In this document: piece by piece, positions 37,082-50,800 of the stretch
Numbering within the stretch: position 1 is the stretch's first letter
How the letters are laid out: every line of letters begins with the position of its first letter
Assembly: GCF_910592395.1 (NCBI RefSeq)
Contig: NC_088315.1
Location: 4,776,501 to 4,840,500 of the forward strand
Source: Lineus longissimus
Lineage: Eukaryota; Nemertea; Pilidiophora; Heteronemertea; Lineidae
Length of the DNA: 64,000 nt
Direction: 5' to 3'
The notes under the pieces: model-generated
The model's input: the letters and a program-made list of their open reading frames with translations, nothing else
Told to the model about the DNA's origin: nothing
The model's database searches: none
Position numbers and translations under genes: made by a program

Positions 37082-38153
37082 TTTAGATTTAGCCTTGAAT
37101 GACATAATTCTTCTCACAAAATTCACTTTATTCACAAGCAACACACAAACACATCATTCCATGACTCTTTCATGACAAAAACACATATAATAATGATAGC
37201 AACAGAAAGAAAAGATTTTTAATCATTATTAAAAGACACAAAAAGACCAGTATCAGGTCAGAGAGTATGAGAATTTGCTGGCGGGAAATTTAAAGTCACA
37301 GAAGATCCGTACTGTTGAAGAAACATGTCACATCATTTGGCAAGGATTTGGCCGATTGGGTAGATATCCAATGAGCCCAACGCTCAGTTTGGTATAAACA
37401 CCACCTATCCCTATCAAAAATTGTTCTATTTGTGAAACACCCATGCATTTTTTACTGAAATAAAGGCCAATGTATCTGCACGGGAGAAAAACCATAAACC
37501 ACGTGTCGGCCTTCGGCGCCGGACCAAATCCTATCATGCCGTGATCCCAATGGGGGAGGGGGCGGTTGACAGCTGATCTCGACCTCTATGCCGTCACCGT
37601 CGGTTGGGTAAAGGGCAAATCACTTGCTCAATGCTCGCTACCACCTGCCCATCCCGCCCGACGCCATCCTGAACCTCAGGCCAACACTCCACTCGGCACA
37701 ATGACCGAGCTCAGTAACATGTGCGAGGGGAGGAGCATACGACTGATTCTGGTAATCGAGGATGACCCGACAACGGCGCGCACAAATTTAAGAAGAATCT
37801 TGTGCGGCCCTTCAGTGATTGCATTGACGTCATGACCAAAATCATGATGATGACGGAGCAGCGTGAAAAGTGCGAGAAAGACGTCACTCCTCTATTTTGT
37901 CACGTGTGCAATAGAACGCACACCGATCTTCGGCACGAGCGACGTCTTTCAAATCACTGGAATCGAACTTCTTGCGTTCTGTCTCAATTTTTTTGTGCTG
38001 GTTCTTCGATCTAAATCCATTTTCATGAGATCTAATCAACGCAATAGTGTCGCCCTGGAGGGTGTTGTTTAGGGTGCTTTTGGCCTCTGCACTGAAGTCA
38101 TGAGCGAAGAGAAAGCCGATTTAAATCACTGATTGCAAGGCGTCGAATTCAAA
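37082..38153. promoter_or_regulatory. Head-to-head promoter interval between NUP210 and CNGK
   Basis: The two start codons are 1072 bp apart on opposite strands, so both promoters and 5' UTRs must lie here unless 5' introns exist. A perfect CRE palindrome TGACGTCA is at 37825-37832, an ACGTCA half site at about 37881-37886, and a GC-box-like GGGGGAGGGGGCGG at about 37551-37565. Several CG dinucleotides cluster between 37590 and 38000. The 89-codon open frame at 37566-37835 has no recognisable homology and is not called a gene. Confidence 0.55.
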
Positions 38154-41100
38154 ATGACGACGAGGAAAACGACCGAGCCCGAACAGGGACCACAATCAAA
38201 CGCTGGTGGTGACAACAAAGCTGGCGTGAATGAAATCGAATTCAATTGCAACTTTTTCTACATATCCCCCAAGGACGCCAAAGTGAGAGCTTGGGAAGCC
38301 TTTGTGATTTTAACAGTTTTTGTTTCCTGCATCATTGAAGTTTTGATGGCCACATTTTCATCTGGTTTCTTGTCGATGTGGGTGATTGCTTACTTTTGTG
38401 ATTTCGTTTATCTTTTCGACATTATTAAGCAGTTCTTACAGGCATATGAAGTCAATGGCGTGTTGATACGAAATCGGGAGACGACTTTGCGCATTTATGG
38501 CAGGAAGAGATTTGTCCTGGATCTGCTGTCGATTCTTCCAGGAGCAATCGTCTATCCCTTTTTTCCGGCAAACCAGGGCTGGGATATGATGGCTAAAGTG
38601 CGTCTCAATCGCATCATTCGTTTCCACAGAATATCCGCATTTTTCAGTAAGTCCGTTCTTTGATATCATCACCAGTCATCATCATTACATTGGCGTCGTA
38701 CATGCGTAACCTTCCCCGGAGGCGCGGGTATCTCCCGGTGCCCCGTTGGCGTTGCGTGGTGGTGTCTCTACGTTAGTCGTGACGTTAGTAGCCAAACTTG
38801 CCCAAAGGTGTTAACGACGATAAACCGGATTATTCCCCTGGCGTAAGTTTAAGTAATGGCATCGGGTATACAGTCATGATATTGATAAAAACTACCAACA
38901 TGTCCTGCAACAATAAGCTATACACCAACCTGAAGTTTCCATTTTTCTCTGCAGATGCTCGGGAGGCAGAACTCGGATCGAGTACCAGCAAACTTCGGAC
39001 GATTAAGTATTCTATTGTGTGCTTTTTGTTCGCGCACTGTCTCTCCTGCGGCTGGTACGGCATGGCTTGCGGGGTTGCCGACAGGTCTGATATGACCCGA
39101 ACTTGCCTCAACGATAGCTGGGTTTATAACTTTGATATTGGTAGGTGGTATTGGCAATGGTATATAGAGGTATAGAGAATGTTTTGTACTGAATGTTGGG
39201 CAAGAATTGTTACTATTCACTCAGCTTGTTCCACTTAATCTTATCACGGGGACATGTATAAGATTTTATTGCATTGCCACGTTTTTTTCTTCATTTTCTT
39301 AATATTTGCGACGTCATAACCATTTATTTCTTCTTTACCAACAGGTGTGGACCCGACTAACGCCACTGTTGACGACATGTACGTTGTATCATTCTACTTC
39401 GCCATGGCCACCGCTACATCAACTGGGTGAGTTGAGTGCCCACATTTAGCCAGATTAGTAAGGTGCAGGGGAGGGGATGGGAGGGGAGGGAGGGAGCCGT
39501 CATGTTGGCTTGTAGAAATAGTTACTGATAAACAACACATGCATCTAACACATAGTTCCTTTTTTCAGATATGGTGACATCTCGGGCAGCACGTATCCAG
39601 AGAAATGGTTTTGCATTGCTGGCATGTTGGTTGGAATAGCTGTCTTCTTCGGCATGCTGCTCGGAGGCATGACGTCACTCTTGACTAACTTGGGAGCCCA
39701 GCGCGCCCAGTTCGCTCACAGATTAGGCACGATCCAACATCATCTGGCAAGTTATAAAAACTCAAAAATAAAAATTTCAAATTTTCACTGAAGTTATCTG
39801 CTTACGAAAATCATATCATCCATTGTTGACCATAGCGTAAGGCTTGAGAAACCAGCCTATTAGAGATAAATCTTTTTTTCACAGAACGAAGAGGGAACTC
39901 CGGTAGAACTGATGAGTACGGTGACACGGTTTTATGAATATATCTGGTATCGAAAGAAAGGGGTGAGCAGTGAAGGCATGTTTGATACTCTTCCAATTAC
40001 CTTTCAAGAAGAGATTTCATTGTCTATCAACCAACGAATCATTGATAAGGTAAGCGCTCATGTGACATCCGCGTCTGACTTGGCGTAGCAACGGTTCATA
40101 GGAAATTATTGTAGAGGCGAGGTACCGGTCTCCGGGGCGCGGTCAATTCTAAGGAGTTGGTCTATAGCGCAACGCGAAGTTTACCCAGAAGCTGATTACT
40201 ATTAACACGGACCTATTTTTAGGTCCATATCATGCTATACTACTTAAATTTACTTACGCGACTCAACCATTCTGCTGGGCGACTTAAAATCAACTAGAAT
40301 GGCAACCTTAACTAATTTGGCACAAACCTTCATGTTGAACTCATGTGAGTGTTCGGTAAAATGACGAACAAGAACAGGCGTAAATAAAACTTTCTAATAA
40401 AATTATTCTCTTATCAGGCACCGATATTCAAGGATTTAGATGTTGGTTTCATCCGCCAGCTCTCAATGAAGATAAAACCTGCCCTTTGCCTGCCTCATCA
40501 ATTCCTCGTCAACAGGGGCGACATTGGCCAGCAGATGTATTACATTCATCGCGGAGAGGTTGAGGTAAGGTTGAGAAGTCCCCATGACTTGACCACACAT
40601 CCGTGGCTTGACGCATCAAAATCAAAATTATGATTTTTGCCCTTTCTGGGTTTTGTCAAGTATCTCAATAAATATTTCACTGTTTAGCTAGCCACGCCCT
40701 CTTTTCCCGCGTTGGTGATTTTTTCATCATTCATCTAACCTCGCTCTTTTTCAGATACTTGGTGAAGATGATGAATCGGTCGTTGCCAAGCTGGCTAAGG
40801 GTCGTATCATAGGCGAGGTAAGGTGCAGACTTTTGCTATAATTTAAAGTGGGGTTAGCGACGCCGAAAAGGAAACTGTTGGGGAAACGTCTAAAGAGATG
40901 TGTTCCGATTTTTACTGTCTCCCCCTCTTTTAGTCTTCAGTAGGAACGCAGAAAAACAGATGGTTGCGTCTTATATCATGTGCCCTTCATGTGATCCTAA
41001 ATAAATCTTGAGGTGACAAGCAGCACACATCAGGAAGGCTGTAAATATTTGTCATTATTGACAGATGCAATAAATCCTTCTTTACATTAGTTGTACCTCC

Positions 41101-41867
41101 AATGACATCCATCGGTTTTCAACGGTTTAAAACTGTGTCTTTTTCAGATCAATCTGATTCACAGTCTGCCGCGGACTGCCTCAATTCGGGCGGCCACCCA
41201 CTGTGATCTAATGTTGCTGGAAAGAGGAGATGTCCATGAGCTGCTGCCGCACTATGCCGACGTCGCCAAGAAGTTACACGACCTAGCCAATACGAGAATA
41301 TTCAATGCTAAGCCCTTGCAGATGGGCGGCAAGGAGGCGACTGGGAAGAGGAAGGTATGTTGGTTTAGGGGACCGTCCACGGGTAACACATGCATGGAGT
41401 AATTTGGCGAACTTATTCGGCTGTAATGTCATCACAATTTACACCTGACTGAGATGCCAGTGTCAAATGTCTATTAAATGATAGCGCTGAAGTAGAGCAC
41501 CTTACTTCAAAACACGTTTAATGTTGTTTTTTTACAGAAAAGGCGCAAGGCCTCTGCAAAGAACAATCAAATGGAAGCAATTGTGGAAGACAAAGATTCA
41601 GAGCCGGCCATGAAATATAGGCCTCCGTCTGCCCCCGCGACCGACCACGGCGTTCACAGCATCATGGAGAGAAGGAGCAGCCTGATGTACGATGAGGGAC
41701 AAGCTACCATTGTACACAGGCACTCGGTGACAAATGAAGACGGACTTGAAATCATTGACGACAGGCGATTGAATGCACCCTCGGCGATGACACCCACGGA
41801 GGAGCTGGAGGAGGAAGAGGAGGACTTCTCCGAACTGATCGAGGTGCACAGGCCAACACTGACTAGG
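38154..41867 (+). other. CNGK: CNGK repeat 1 (about residues 1-617)
   Basis: Short cytosolic N-terminus, then S1 (AFVILTVFVSCIIEVLMATF), S2, S3 (VLDLLSILPGAIVYPF) and an S4 with four Arg (RLNRIIRFHR). The filter region is ATATSTGYGDIS. The C-linker starts YEYIWYRKKGV. The nucleotide-binding domain contains IIGEINLIHSLPRTASIRA, so the Arg-Thr pair that contacts cyclic phosphate and cGMP is present, although the usual FGE is IGE. It ends in a linker with an acidic run (EELEEEEEDFSELIE) leading to repeat 2. Confidence 0.9.
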
Positions 41868-44800
41868 GTAGGCGGGACAGAACGGGGTATAAGCACATCT
41901 GGCTGATAAGAACCAAGTGAAAACCGATGAAAGGTCAAAATATTTGACCAAGGGGAGAAAATTGCTAACTCAATGGCCCGTTTTTTTGGCCCAGGCCAAA
42001 TGGTGCTTATAGCCCCTGATTAGGGGCAGAGCCAAGATGTTTTTCTAGATGAGAGGATTGATATGAAGGGCTTTTCTTCATGTGGTTCTTATTGCCTCCA
42101 GTCTTATGTCCCGTCTACCAGTTAAAAATGCAAATAACCGCGAAAAATAAACCTCCAGCAAGTCTACAGACTTAAAACCATATTCCCTCTGTTTTTACAG
42201 TTATTGGGCTGTTATCGATGAGATCTGCCATCAATTATTAGTTCAAAATTACTCCTCTCAAATCAACTCTTTCATTCTTTTAAGTAGAGATGCTGGGACG
42301 CTGTGAGTGACGCCTTCACAACTATAACGACCACGTTAATCAATCCGAAGTCCAAGGGGTACAAAAACTGGGAGATGTTTGTAGTGGCTGTGGCCTTTCT
42401 TATCGCAGTTTACAACACATTCCTGGCTTGTTTCGCCGGTTTTCAGGAAGACTCAGGTACGTGATTCCACTTCAACTTCTAAAGGAATTGCCAGAGAACT
42501 TTTCCCAATGCAGCTCGACGTGCAAGCGAAACAACGGAACACGGTTGTTCAAAAAAGTTTTGTCATTCAACTGGCGTGATCTTTAACTTGGCGTTATCTC
42601 CTTCACGTAATCCCTTAGAGCCTAGCCTTAACGTTTTCAACTCAATAACATTAAACGTAACTACAAATTTTAAAAGTTAACGCGATGTCAGTGACGAATT
42701 TGTTTTTAGTACCAACCAATGTTTTAATCCGTGTATCAAGATACAATTCCGAGATACTATTCTCGATTACTTCTCATCTTACACAGGATACGGGTCTCCG
42801 TCCTTCGGGTATATCTTGATTGCCGTTGGTTACATACTGGACTTCTTTCTCTGGTCTGACGTCGTGGTGAACCTCCGTACCGCTGTCTACACTCCCAACG
42901 GCATTATGCAGAGTGAGAAGGAGATTATCCGAAATTACGCCAAGAACTACCTGTTTGTAGACTTGGTTTCCATCCTTCCCATCGAGCTCATCTGCCTTGC
43001 TGCGCAGACCACACAACAGAAGTGGATTCTGTTTGCCTTCCTCAAGCTCAACAGACTCATTAAAGTTGTAAAGGTAAGATTATCGATGACATCAACAGAT
43101 CGTTGGTTTACTTTGCACTTGGAGATGATATTCTCTGGGGATGAGGCGGGATCAGCGTCAGTTATGGTTGGGAAAAAGAGAGAAGTTCCGATGATTGCCG
43201 CTTTCAATCGTGCTTAATACGAATACTGCCAATGAATACGTACGTCAAATATTAAAAAACGAAATAATGTTGATGCAATTGAACAACTAACTAGGTCCTA
43301 TTTCAGTCTTCGCGAACAATGTTGATGAATTTAGTGATAGTCTTCATTTCATTGCTTACTTCCCATCCTTCTTTCCAAGCGGAACCACTTCTCCTTGTTC
43401 GTCTAGATTCTATTCATAATAAACCTCTCCCGCTCCAAGGCTGCGGACCATTTTCAGAAACTTGAAGCATCATTGGACCAAGACATCGTCTCGATTCGTA
43501 TGGCCAAATGCATCGTCTACATCTCACTGCTGTCTCATTGCTTCGCTTGTGTGTGGTTCCTCTCTGGTTGCTCGGGCGATGCGTAAGTATTACCTTTGGG
43601 TACTTAGTGTAACACCTTCATTCTTGATACATCTACGGCATTAGGATGTCTAATATTAGAGAGGTTGAGAAATCGAAATCACAATGTCTTATGGTATGTC
43701 GTGGAAATTTTGAACGGATCTAGAATATATCTCATCCGACTATCGCTATCGTATATCGCAATGTAACCTAACGGCTTGGTGTCTCTATTGGGTTTCTAAA
43801 ACGACGCAAAAAAATTGAACTTTTTAAAATGTGCATGCCGATTCATCTTTTTTCCTCAGATGCCGATCAATGAGCTGGGTGACGCATATTAACCTCTTCA
43901 ATACCGACGCTAATGTCAATATTGGCATGCGGTATGTCCAGTCTCTCTACTGGGCTGCCGCGACCATGACGAGCACGGGATACGGAGATATATCAGCCCA
44001 TACCACCCTTGGCAGGGTTGTGTGTATTGTGGCTATGCTCATCGGTCTCCTCCTATATGGATACTGCCTCTCTATCATAGCTGCAACCCTTGCCAATATG
44101 GATTCTGCAAAGTAAGGAGGGTTGGATCTTTTACCTTTTCTTCCGAGAATTCGACGCCAGCGTCAAATAATTGTTTGTGCATGTCAGTAACGAATTGGGC
44201 ATCATGCCCTGGTGCATCCTGCCCCCCTTTTGAAATACGTCGTTACGATGCTTCGTGAGAGCTCTTTTCAAAATGCATTGATGATGGACGAAATCAGCCG
44301 TGCTGTGCAGAATTACAAAGTCACCTCATCAGTGTCAAATACAATTTTCTTCTCCGTTGGCAAAGGTGTATTTAACTCTGTCACATGTGTTTCAGAGTAA
44401 CATATCAAGCGAAGCTCTTTGCCGTTAAAGAATTTATGACTGAAAATAAGCTGAACGAATCAGTGAGAGAAAAGGTGATCGAGTGTCTGGTCAGACAATT
44501 TGCAACAACACGCGGAGAATTCATCCCCGGAGGCCGGCCTCTGCTGTACGACGTTCCCTTTGGACTTCAACTGGATATTGCCAACAAGGACGCCGTGGAA
44601 CTGGTGGGAATGATCCCGCTCTTCCGCAATCTGGAAGAGCGCTTCTTGCGGATGCTGACGCTCAAGGCCAAGGGCTATTTGTTCACCCCTGGTGACATCA
44701 TGATTTACAGTGGTGAAATTGGCAGGGAGATGTACCTAATCAAACAAGGTTATTGCGAGGTTAGTACACAAACGTTGATAATTCAAATGTGATGTCATTG

Positions 44801-47800
44801 CGTCTGATTGGCTGATATTAAAGAGGATGGACGTCAGGAATAACGAATAATGCGTCCTTGTTTGAAATGAAATGAAAAAAACGTTGAACACATTTTTAGA
44901 AAATTGGTTAGGCGAAGAACAAATTCATTGAGGGAATAAAACCCTTACTTCTCGTTTTTTTCCGTAGGTGCTTTCAGCAGACCTGAAGACACGGTATGCA
45001 GAGCTTGGTCCTGGGCAATACTTTGGCGAACTCGGCGTGATCTTCTCCGGCAAGAGAACCGCAACTGTCCGCGCTGTGACCTACTGCTACGCGCTCATGA
45101 TAACCAGGGACGACTTAGAGGAACTATTCATCGAATTTCCAATAATTAGAAAGTATGAATACATTTCCTCTATATGTTCTTGTACGATTTATTTTCCATT
45201 ACATTACCACGATATCTAAACATTGATAGTTGCTATAACACGGTCATTGTTTTGCAGAGAATTCGATGGTCTCATCGCCAAGGGTAGTAAACAACTTCTG
45301 ACAGTAGAGAGATTGCACCACACGGCAGAGAAAAGTGAATCGGTCGTGCACTCGATCATGGATGTTATTGAATCGGACGAAGAGGTCAAGAGACAGAAGA
45401 CAGAGGATGCGTTAGAAGAAGAGAGCAAGAAGTCGAAACTGAAGGAATCCATCAGGGTATTTCACAAGAGAGAGAACGGAGTTCTTGACAAGGAGTACCT
45501 CAAACCCTTCTCCCTTCTCAATCTCTTTCAAAAGATCCTCGCACTTTGCCTGTTGAGGTGGACGTTCCTGCCGACTGGGAAATGGCTGGAAGCGTGGACC
45601 GTCTTCAGGGTGCTTCTTGCCATCGTGGTCACGTGCACCTTGCCCATCCACATCGCCTTCTTCGAGCAGAACATTGCCATGTGGGTGATTATGTACACCT
45701 TCGATCTCATCTGCTTGTTGGATATGTAAGTTGGACGAAGGAACAATGATGACTTTATTTGTTTTCTCTGAACTATTCCTCAACGGAAAGTAGGACCTAG
45801 GAATGTCATGGTGGGGTTTGTTGTTTGAATGTGCTCCGACTCTGAATCAAGAGGTCGGTTGCGACCTTCCAATACACGGTCACCACACCATCCAGCATTG
45901 TTGGGGTTGGCGACACCAATTTCTGGTAGGTCATGGCGTCATGTTTCGGCTTGTCCTTGGGTCGATTTCGTAAGCGTCCTCTGATCGGTGGAAGAAGGTT
46001 TCGCAATGAAGGCAGCGTTCAATTCGGTCCAGGTTCAGAAATATACTTTTAAAGCAATTAGATATTTTCTTCCATAACTTCCAAACAAAGAATTATCTTA
46101 CAGTTACATCAACTTCCACATCGCCTTCTACAACGAGAACAATCTACTCATCACCCATCCTATCTCCACTGCCAAGCAATACGCCAAAACGAACTTTTTC
46201 ATTGACCTTCTGGCCGTTCTACCAATAGAGCTATTCGTCTTGGCTGCTTTTCCGACAATTGAAGGTCAGTTATTTGAGTTTGAACGCATCAGCCGCCTGT
46301 CAGATTCGTCTGATATTACTGTTTCCGTCACCGGATACATTGTTGCAGGCGTATACATGTATATGTTGTACACCAACGCATGATTAGTCATTCTGATACT
46401 TGGAATCAAAATGCGATCACATCGGCCTATGCACCAGTTCTGGCATATCAAAAAATCGCTCCCGGACGTATCCATATCGATTTTACGGCAATTCCTGACG
46501 CGGCCATAGAAACAAGAGACGCTGAAAGTTGTAATGCGACCTAAGATGTTCAGTTGTCTCCGGATTCAATGCTCCGGATTGACCATTTTGTTGTTCTTCA
46601 ATTCCAGCAAGTACGGTGCAGCTGTTTGCGTTGGCTCGAATCAACCGTCTCATTCAGGTCTATAGGTTGCCGATGGCGTTCAATTTCCTTGAATCGAGAA
46701 TTGAAAAAGAGACTGGAACTTTCAGGTATGTCATCTGATAAACCATGACACTGACTATATGACAATTGTAGCCGCGTATGCCGTCGCAGGAAATACGTAA
46801 ACTGAAAATTGCGGCTTACATCCTTTTTTAAATTCATCAGTTAGCCATTGTTATCATTGCCATAAAACAGATAAATATGGATTTATTTTCAAATCTTCTT
46901 TTCCTTCTTTTAGAAAAATAAAGTTCGCTTTCTACACGGTCATATTCCTTATCATTCTGAATTGTTGCCTCTTCATGATGGCGTGCCCACCAGACCTCTT
47001 CATCGCAGACGACGTGGAATACGTAGAGACCGGTTCTGGCCACAGGTGCAGGGCCAAGTCCTGGATCGTGCTCTCCAGCTATGACAGTGGAGACAACAGC
47101 ACGTGGCTGAGCCGCTCGGGATACGACCTCTCTCAGGCAGACGTCACCACCCTCTTTGTAATCAGCATCTACTGGTCAACGGCTACAACTGTATCAGTCG
47201 GGTATGGTGACATCCATGCTACCGCTGGAATCGATATTATTGAGGTAATGCCCATAAAAAAATGATGAAATAGTCTTTACTTTGATGTCGTAGTTGCCAT
47301 GTTCTATTAATTTTCATGGAGAAAAATATGACTCTTGCACGCTCCTGTTTTGTAGATGGTTGTTGCTCTCTCTGCGATGATCATAGGCGTGGTCTTCTTC
47401 GGTTACATCATCGCCAGTGTTGCCGCCAGTCTCGCTAACGCCGATGCCCAGAGAGCTCGCTTCCAGAAGAAGCTAGAAATGATCAATAAATTCCTCAAGG
47501 TGAGTATGATCGACCACAGTTATTTCACTGCCAAAATATGTGGGCGTGGGCAGAATTTCATTCGAACAAATGGCGTCTTCATTTACCATAAACAAGCTTA
47601 CTGTTTTTGTACATTACCTCACTCTTGAGTTATACACAAATCCCATAACTAAAAATAAACTTTGTATCTTCTATCCAGGATCAACAAGTAAACGACAAAC
47701 TAGCAAACCGTGTGATAAGTTACTACGAATACATTTGGATTCGGACGAAGGGTGTTGACCCTGATACACTATTCGATGGCCTGCCGCTGTCATTGTGGGC

Positions 47801-50800
47801 AGATGTCACCTACTCCCTTTACAGAGAAATCATTGGAAAGGTCGCTCTCTTCGAAGGCACGGAGGTATCATTCATGAAGATGTTGTCGCGTTGCATCAAG
47901 CCAGTCCTCTATCAGAAAGGAGATTATGTCGTGCGCAAGTTTGACATCGGCAGCGAGATGTTCTTCATCAACCGCGGCGTTGTAGATGTTGTGTCAGAAG
48001 ATGGCTCCATTGTTTTCGCGTCCATGAAGGCTGGCGCATTCTTTGGAGAGGTAGCACTTCTGTTCACATGTCCAAGGACAGCATCAATCAGGTAAGTATG
48101 GAATCCTCTCAGGGGAAAGAAGTTGCTTCCCACGAGTTTGGCGTTGGTGTTGGCGAATTTTCCCCTTCTTCTCCGTTGGTGACGTTCCGGGGTGCTATTT
48201 CAAGCCTTGTGGTTATCCTGTTTTCACCAAGTCACCCTTGCCTCCACGGCGGTTCGACATCTTTAAGTGGCTACGATGATCTGGCAGGATTGCGGCATTC
48301 CCGCGGCGCTCGGTTTCAAATAGTCGGCAATCCAGCACGACTCGGGAGGAGGTTTGATCCGATACCTGACATACGCCGCATCCTCTGACGCCGTGTCTTT
48401 TTATTTTCAGGGCCAAAACAAACGTCGACATGTTCGTGCTTTCAAAGGGCGACCTCGATAGCGTACTACAATTTTATCCCGAAATCAAGGAACAAGTTTA
48501 CAAGGTAGCCGAAGAGCGACGAAGCGCTGCCGCAGCAAGGGAAAAGAAAGGCTTAGACAAGCCAAAGGCAAAGACGATCATTAAGAAACCAATACCAAGT
48601 ATTACAAATGATGACAAGGATCGATCGGAGACGTCAAAAACCGACAACGAAGAAAAGAACAAGGATGGAGGTGGCGCCAAGGAAGAATTGGGTTCACCGG
48701 TAAAAGAAAAAACGCAGGCGAGCAACACAGACAACAACACGAACCAAAACGCAGGCGACAGTGACAAAAAAGAAGGTAAATTCTGCCGGTAACACAAGCG
48801 TAGCCAAGGCAAACGAGAAATAACGTGTTCCGAAGACGATACATGTGTAGATCCAGTCAATTTGTAAAACATCTTTGTTGGAATAGAGTTTGAAGGTCTA
48901 TCGGCTCCCCTGCACTAATATGCCTATCATTTCCTCAGAACCATGATTGATTCTACTTTATCTCCACATTTCAAAGAAATCGCCGCATGCGGCCGAGGGA
49001 GCTTCGCATGTTTGAGGTGCGTTAAAACAATGGTAGTTCATTGATTGTAAGGGGTTTTATTTTACCTTTCTTCAGATCCGAAAGAGGGTGAGGGAGAGGC
49101 TGAACCAAAACCTGGCCCTTGTCGCCGTTTGATGGAGAGACTTGATAAAATGAACCGGTTCACCATCAACCCGGCTGGCAAGTTCATGCAGTACTTCAGC
49201 ATGTGCACCACGATTTCTGCTATGATCGTCGGATGGACCATTGGATTTCAAGTAAGACTATTTTAAGGAAACATATCGAAGCGGTATCTGCGATTGTGAT
49301 AAACTGAAATAATCATGGACTAACTAACTTTTGCATCTGTTGGTGGTGATTGTCGTCTCGGTTTTTTACCGCCTCAGGTACACTACGGCCAGCGACGCAA
49401 TGACACTCATTTATGAAGGTGTTAGTTTTTTTGCGCTAATCATGTAGTTGATGTATCCTTTCTTCACCCGTGATAATTTCATGGCTATGTCTTCGGGAGA
49501 AAAGGTTTCTGTATGTAAGCATTTACAGAGGAATTTTGCGCAGTAATAGCGTTCCGTAAAGTCGAAAACTGGAGAGATCTTCTGTATTATTAACGATGAT
49601 GGTCATTTCGTGCAAAGCTGACGCCAATACGGTTTGCATCTAATCTCTTGCAGGCGGCATTCCAGGATCACCACCCAGCCATCATGGTACTGAATTATCT
49701 CGCAGAGGTAATCTTCGTGGCGCAGGTAAGGGATGGATCGGACTGTGGCAGCTTCGTCTGCGCGGCATGAAAGAATTAGACCATTATGGTCGTTTTCCGT
49801 CGATAGATTGACCAATTATCTCTTGTCTAAAGGCATTCGAAAAACATTCACCGAAAGTTGAATCACGGACGAGAACTCAATGTCATCGAATCATTTCGGA
49901 TTTCAAAATAAAACGAGACTGGTTGTGTCCAACTCCATTGTCAGACGATCAAGAGAAACTGTATCTACTTAGTTGAACGGTCGATAAAATGGACTGACCG
50001 TGTTTTTGCTTGCATCGACTTTCAGATTTACGTCAACTTCCACCTGAGTTTCCGTGACAAGTACGGGGATTTGGTCGAGGACTTCCACGCCGTCTACATG
50101 AACTATCTCAAGACTCCTAAAGGATTCGCTCTCGACTTCATAGCAACATTTCCCTTGGATATCTTTGCTTTAGCGGCCCCAGCCGACAGCCAGTTGAAGG
50201 TCCTAAGCTACCTAAGGATCATCCATCTACTGCATCTCTACCATCCCTTCAAGTGGTTAGGCCGATGGGAGAAGGAATTGAACGCAGAGTAAGTGTTTTT
50301 GAAGTTAATTGAAACAGAAAGCGTCCGTAACGCTCCTTCTCCAAGCAGGTTTTCGTCTGGTTACTCTGCACTCAAGCGCTGGAATCGGGGCGAAAATCAA
50401 GCCGGGAAGAACGAGTTAGTTTTGTTTAAATAATATAAATGATGCACTCTTCAACCAGCATAGGTCTGTGTCTCACGACTTGCCTGGGATAATGACTTGA
50501 ACCACAAACCATAAAGGTCAATTTCCGTGAAATTCTAATCCCGATGTTCCGTGATGTTTCCTCTCCACGTCCCACCTATTCTTTCAGTGTGCTAACGGTC
50601 AGGTTATTGCGATCCGTCTTCGAGCTGGGCCTGGTGATCCACTATTTTGCCAGCATCTGGTACTCGATTTCCTGCCCTGGAAACGTATGCCTCTCCAGCC
50701 AGACATCCCACACCTGGACGAGCTCCATCGCCGCAGATTATCATTTGCGAGATAGCTCACTGAAGTATTGCGACAGCGTCTATTGGGCTGTGGCCACCAT

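Noticed and set aside
37566-37835. 89-codon open frame in the NUP210-CNGK promoter interval
   Set aside because: No recognisable domain and no splice or start context. It lies in CG-richer promoter DNA, where stop codons are rarer.
38133-38153. Upstream extension of the CNGK frame from a TTG codon
   Set aside because: The first ATG in the frame is at 38154 with an A at -3. TTG starts are not expected in an animal gene.
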